Shown: positions 3,879 through 7,044 of the stretch, piece by piece
How the letters are laid out: every line of letters begins with the position of its first letter
Numbering within the stretch: the first letter of the stretch is position 1
Source: Candidatus Saccharimonadota bacterium
Lineage (GTDB): Bacteria > Patescibacteriota > Saccharimonadia > Saccharimonadales > Saccharimonadaceae
NCBI GenBank assembly: GCA_017964115.1
Contig: JAGCSL010000018.1
Span: 1 to 7,044, forward strand
Reading direction: 5' to 3'
Length of the DNA stretch: 7,044 nucleotides
Position numbers and translations under genes: made by a program
The notes under the pieces: model-generated
The model's database searches: none
What the model was told of the DNA's origin: nothing
The model's input: the letters and a program-made list of their open reading frames with translations, nothing else

Positions 3879-6437
3879 ATGAAATTTAGCAAAGCCTACG
3901 AGCCGAACGAATACGAGCCAGACGTATACGCACTCTGGGAGAAATCCGGCGCATTTAAACCAACTCAAAACAAAAAAGCTGATTACTATACCATTGTCAT
4001 GCCGCCACCAAATGCCAACGGCAATCTACATATTGGGCATGGCTTAACTATTGCTCTAGAAGATATCCTTACTAGATATCATCGCCTCATAGGTGACAAT
4101 ACTTGGTATATTCCAGGAGCGGATCATGCCGGTTTCGAAACCTGGGTTGTATACGAGAGATTCCTTGAATCACAGGGAAAATCTCGCTTTGATTACACTC
4201 GCGACCAACTCTATACTCAAGTTTGGAACTTCGTTCATGAACAACGCGGCAATATGGAGCTCCAACTTCGCGCCCTAGGTGCTTCCTGCGATTGGGACAG
4301 CTTGACATTTACTCTTGATCCAAAGGTGACCAAAACAGTCTATTCTACCTTCAAAAAACTATGGGATGATGGACTTATTTACAGGGGTGAAAAACTAGTC
4401 AATTTCTGCACTAAGCATCAAACCGCATTTGCAGATATCGAGGTAACCTACAAAGACGAAGCAGGGAAGCTCTGGCAAATTGCTTACCCGCTCGTAGAAC
4501 CAACCGAAGGCTTTGATGAGCTAGTCGTTGCTACTACGCGTCCAGAAACTATGCTTGGCGATACCGCCATTGCAGTCAATCCAGAAGATAAACGCTATCA
4601 AGCATTAATTGGCAAAAAGGTTCAACTACCTCTAACAGACCGCGAAATTCCTATCATTGCCGACGAACATGCCGATATGGAATACGGTACAGGTGTTGTA
4701 AAAATTACACCAGCACACGATCAGAACGACTATGAGGTTGGCCAACGTCATAATCTTCCAATGATTACCGTCATCGGCTTCGATGGCAAAATGACCGAAG
4801 CGGCAGGCGCTAACTATGAAAACCTTACTACCGAAGAAGCCCGCAAAAAGGTCCTCAAAAACCTCAACGAACAAGGACTTCTCAGAGGTGAAGAGGATAT
4901 CAAGCACGCCGTCGGACATTGTTACAAATGCGACACTACTATCGAACCGCTCCTCAAAGAACAGTGGTTTGTCGACGTCAAACCTCTTGCCCAACGTGCT
5001 ATCAAGGTCCTCAAAGAAGGGAAGATTAAATTTCATCCTGCCAGCAAAAAGCAAGTTCTCATTAACTACCTTGAACAACTCAAGGATTGGAACATTTCCC
5101 GCCAAATCCCCTGGGGCATTCCGATTCCAGCTTTCCAAAATATCGACGATCCAACCGATTGGATTTTCGACGAAAGGGTAGAGCAGTTTGAAATTAAGAA
5201 AAATGGCAAGACCTACGTACGCGACGAAGATACCTTCGATACCTGGTTTAGCTCTGGTCAATGGCCATACATCACCACTAGCGACCGTAAAGAACATTTT
5301 CCTACCTCTGTTATGGAAACTGGCGCCGATCTCCTATTCCAATGGGTTGGCCGTATGATCATGCTCAGCCTTTACGTAACTAACGATGTTCCGTTCAAAG
5401 AAGTCTACATGCACGGTATGGTACTCGACGAGAAGGGTCAGAAAATGTCCAAATCTAAAGGCAATGTCATCAATCCAATCGAAATTGTCAGCCAATATGG
5501 CTCCGACGCCCTTCGTCTTGGCCTTATCGCCAGCCGTTCCGCCGGAGTTAACCAAGCCTTCAGTACAAGTAAAGTAATTGCTAGCCGCAACCTCTGCAAT
5601 AAACTCTGGAACATCTCTCGCCTCATTCAGCAAATGGTCGATGAGAATCCAAAGGGCAACAAGCAGCTCACCATCGATAACTATAGCGAAGATTGGATTT
5701 GCTTCCACCTCAACCAAGCCAACAAAGAGCTCCAGAAACTACTCGCCAGCTATCGTTTTGCCGAGGCCGGTGACCTTCTTTACGATCTCATCTGGAACAA
5801 ATATGCCGACTGGTTCCTTGAAAGCGAGAAACTATGGAAAGATACCACGCTACTCAAATCGACTCTCGAGCAAGTTCTAATCATGCTTCATCCATTCGCG
5901 CCGTTTGTGACCGAAACCATCTGGCAAACACTCAGTTGGACCGAAGGCATTCTTATTACGCAAAAATGGCCTGAACTCTATAAAGTCGACACCAAGCGCG
6001 TAAAGAAATTCGATGAGCTCAAAGATATCATCGCTAATATACGCAGCCATTTCCAAAGCCTCCCAGGCGCCCAGGCCTACCCAGTTGCATTTGATGACGA
6101 TCCGCTCGTCTACGCCAACCAGTTGCTCATTCAGCATCTCACCAAAGCACCAAGTGTACCAAAGCTCCCAACCGAAGAGCTCTCCGGCCTTCGTCTAGCA
6201 ATTCCTGGTCACAATATCTATCTACAAATTCCAGAGAAAGTTCTTAACCAGCACAAAGAAAATCTCGAGGAACGTATTCTTAAACTCGGCCAGGAAATCA
6301 ACACACTCAATGCACGTCTTGATAATCCTCGTTATGTCGAGAAGGCGCCAAAAGAGCTAGTCGAAGAGACTCGCGAGCAACTCGCAACCAAACAAAATCT
6401 TCTCGAAAAGATGAAAGCCGAATTACAGCTCATCTAA
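3879..6437 (+). CDS. valS: Valine--tRNA ligase
   Basis: Cytoplasmic class I aminoacyl-tRNA synthetase that charges tRNA-Val and hydrolyses Thr-tRNA-Val in its editing domain. The 852 residues are slightly short for the family (often 880-950). Visible in order: the PPPNANGNLHIGHGL block with HIGH at 51-54; TTRPETMLGDTA of the CP1 editing domain at 219-230; a single C348-YK-C351 pair before IEPLLKEQWFVD; DWNISRQ at 403-409 continuing IPWGIPIPAF, where many bacterial ValRS have a WWGH-type stretch; KMSKS at 522-526; an anticodon-binding helical region around 590-740 (LHPFAPFVTETIW); and a C-terminal coiled coil from about residue 788, the usual ValRS tRNA-contacting arm. The start is the ATG right after the extended -10. 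It is convergent with the HIT gene and shares its terminator. Identity is certain; the long upstream region may carry a second promoter. Confidence 0.98.
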   Translation: MKFSKAYEPNEYEPDVYALWEKSGAFKPTQNKKADYYTIVMPPPNANGNLHIGHGLTIALEDILTRYHRLIGDNTWYIPGADHAGFETWVVYERFLESQGKSRFDYTRDQLYTQVWNFVHEQRGNMELQLRALGASCDWDSLTFTLDPKVTKTVYSTFKKLWDDGLIYRGEKLVNFCTKHQTAFADIEVTYKDEAGKLWQIAYPLVEPTEGFDELVVATTRPETMLGDTAIAVNPEDKRYQALIGKKVQLPLTDREIPIIADEHADMEYGTGVVKITPAHDQNDYEVGQRHNLPMITVIGFDGKMTEAAGANYENLTTEEARKKVLKNLNEQGLLRGEEDIKHAVGHCYKCDTTIEPLLKEQWFVDVKPLAQRAIKVLKEGKIKFHPASKKQVLINYLEQLKDWNISRQIPWGIPIPAFQNIDDPTDWIFDERVEQFEIKKNGKTYVRDEDTFDTWFSSGQWPYITTSDRKEHFPTSVMETGADLLFQWVGRMIMLSLYVTNDVPFKEVYMHGMVLDEKGQKMSKSKGNVINPIEIVSQYGSDALRLGLIASRSAGVNQAFSTSKVIASRNLCNKLWNISRLIQQMVDENPKGNKQLTIDNYSEDWICFHLNQANKELQKLLASYRFAEAGDLLYDLIWNKYADWFLESEKLWKDTTLLKSTLEQVLIMLHPFAPFVTETIWQTLSWTEGILITQKWPELYKVDTKRVKKFDELKDIIANIRSHFQSLPGAQAYPVAFDDDPLVYANQLLIQHLTKAPSVPKLPTEELSGLRLAIPGHNIYLQIPEKVLNQHKENLEERILKLGQEINTLNARLDNPRYVEKAPKELVEETREQLATKQNLLEKMKAELQLI

Positions 6438-6474
6438 GCACAAGAAGCATATGGCGATGGCGAAATAAGCCAAT

Positions 6475-6503
6475 AAAAAATCCCCTCAAATGGGGGATTT
6501 TTT
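6475..6503. terminator. Bidirectional terminator between valS and the HIT gene
   Basis: AAAAAATCCCC (6475-6485) pairs with GGGGATTTTTT (6493-6503) around a 7-nt loop. There is an A-run on one side and a T-run on the other, so it works in both directions and serves both convergent genes. It lies 37 nt after the valS stop and 9 nt beyond the HIT-gene stop. Confidence 0.92.
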
Positions 6504-6512
6504 ATATCTAGA

Positions 6513-6887
6513 TTAAAACGCTAATTTATCGCGGATCTCCTCAAATTCCTCATCGCGCAACTTTAGCGTTCTACCATATTCCCAGGTCTCATCCAGAGGC
6601 ATCAAATGCACATGTGCATGGGGTACATCTGTGCCTATTACCTTCATAATCACCCGACGGCCGGTTACTTCCTCAATATGTGCCGCAATTTTTTTAACGC
6701 TCGCCCATAATGCACCCCAGTCTTCATCAGATAACTCATAAATTTTATCCACCTCAACTTTCGGCACCACCAGAGTGTGACCTTTCGTCTCAGGATTTAT
6801 ATCAAGAAATGCATAAGTCTTATCATCCTCGTAAATTTTGTAGGATGGAATTTCGCCTTCGATAATCTTCGTAAAAATACTTGCCAT
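6513..6887 (-). CDS. HIT family (histidine triad) nucleotide-binding protein
   Basis: A 124-aa cytoplasmic protein of the Hint branch, which hydrolyses nucleoside phosphoramidates or adenylates such as AMP-NH2 and aminoacyl-AMP. Seen: the N-terminal SIFTKIIEGEIPSYKIYED block, AFLDINPETKGHTLVVPK around 26-43 and the catalytic triad H90-A-H92-V-H94-LMP; His94 precedes the conserved LMP. The zinc-binding Cys pair found near the N-terminus of many Hint proteins (C-I-F-C) is replaced by S3-I-F-T6. The start at ATG 6887-6885 is set by AAGGAG 6 nt upstream; a longer frame from a TTG at 6917 would read through the -10 box and is rejected. It has its own promoter, is convergent with valS, and follows a strong terminator of the next minus-strand gene, so it is monocistronic. 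Confidence 0.95.
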   Translation of the reverse strand: MASIFTKIIEGEIPSYKIYEDDKTYAFLDINPETKGHTLVVPKVEVDKIYELSDEDWGALWASVKKIAAHIEEVTGRRVIMKVIGTDVPHAHVHLMPLDETWEYGRTLKLRDEEFEEIRDKLAF

Positions 6888-6893
6888 ATTTAA

Positions 6894-6911
6894 CTCCTTT
6901 TCTCTATTATA
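6894..6911 (-). promoter_or_regulatory. -10 box and ribosome binding site of the HIT gene
   Basis: On the minus strand TATAAT (6911-6906) is followed by AAGGAG (6899-6894), then 6 nt to the ATG at 6887. Unlike tsaD, the aminotransferase gene and valS, this gene has a short leader with a classical Shine-Dalgarno. No clear -35 is seen; that position is occupied by the upstream terminator hairpin. Confidence 0.75.
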
Positions 6912-6915
6912 CCGC

Positions 6916-6948
6916 AAGAAAAATGGCCAGAACCTTACGGCCCTGGCC
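6916..6948 (-). terminator. Strong rho-independent terminator of the gene at the right edge
   Basis: Minus strand: GGCCAGGGCC, loop GTAA (a GNRA tetraloop), GGTTCTGGCC (hairpin 6948-6925), then ATTTTTCTT (6924-6916). The stem is 10 bp, including two G-U pairs. It ends transcription coming from the right edge just before the HIT promoter. Confidence 0.85.
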
Positions 6949-6954
6949 TGAGCA

Positions 6955-7044
6955 TTACGAATCCTTTAGTAGCCTTATCGCCGCCATCTCGCCATCGCAA
7001 CCAATCAGTACTCTGTTATAGTCCTTTCTTAACCACTTCGGCAA
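6955..7044 (-). CDS. Possible C-terminal end of an unidentified minus-strand gene (5' part outside window)
   Basis: An open frame from the right edge to TAA at 6957-6955 encodes 29 residues ending in GCDGEMAAIRLLKDS, and the stop is only 6 nt from the strong minus-strand terminator, which implies that some gene ends here. A second frame stops earlier (TAA at 7018-7016) after AEVVKKGL and is also protein-like, so the true frame is uncertain. The CTA, ATA, AGG and AGA codons in the longer frame are unlike the neighbouring genes. I do not recognise the product. Confidence 0.35.
   Translation of the reverse strand: MPKWLRKDYNRVLIGCDGEMAAIRLLKDS

Noticed and set aside
4632..5297. 221-aa minus-strand open frame opposite valS
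   Set aside because: It lies entirely within conserved ValRS coding sequence, has no ribosome binding site and resembles no protein; it is an antisense shadow.
6888..6917. Longer N-terminus of the HIT protein from TTG at 6917
   Set aside because: It would translate through the TATAAT box and the Shine-Dalgarno of the ATG at 6887, and the added residues do not belong to the HIT fold.
6960..7044. tRNA-Ser/Leu-like D-arm (GCCGAAGTGGTTAAG on the minus strand)
   Set aside because: The D-arm resemblance is good, but no properly paired anticodon arm follows and no GGTTCRAATCC T-arm is present before the terminator.

Overview
The window looks like chromosomal sequence from a bacterium of the Candidate Phyla Radiation, most likely a Saccharibacteria (TM7)-like lineage. 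This is inference. It rests on the compact mix of TsaD, a short ValRS, a HIT protein and small acidic unknown proteins, on mid-range GC, and on several genes starting directly downstream of a -10 box without a Shine-Dalgarno. TGA is used as a stop (in the small transposase-like gene) and is never read through, so the Gracilibacteria TGA=Gly code does not apply.

Layout. 1-808: a minus-strand two-gene unit, a 119-aa acidic protein (resembling DUF5663) followed 16 nt later by a protein that runs off the left edge as an uninterrupted Glu-Ser-Thr tripeptide repeat. 809-910: a divergent intergenic region with a perfect 8-bp-arm palindrome. 911-1948: tsaD (+). 1999-3198: a DegT/StrS-type PLP aminotransferase (+), ended by a strong terminator. 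3305-3514: a 69-aa minus-strand protein matching only the N-terminal domain of IS1634-type transposases. 3515-3878: a long intergenic region with a well-formed plus-strand promoter, two parS-like palindromes and the valS promoter. 3879-6437: valS (+), then a bidirectional terminator shared with the convergent HIT-family gene (6513-6887, -). 6916-7044: a strong minus-strand terminator and the likely last codons of another minus-strand gene.

The genes do not form one pathway. tsaD (t6A modification of ANN-decoding tRNAs) and valS both serve translation; the HIT protein is a housekeeping nucleotide hydrolase; the aminotransferase probably belongs to sugar or cell-envelope chemistry. The parts most worth a second look are the EST-repeat protein, the parS-like pair with the unexplained promoter ahead of valS, the leaderless gene architecture, and the stand-alone IS1634-type N-domain. 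I do not see a clear new multi-gene system such as a defence island or CRISPR array.
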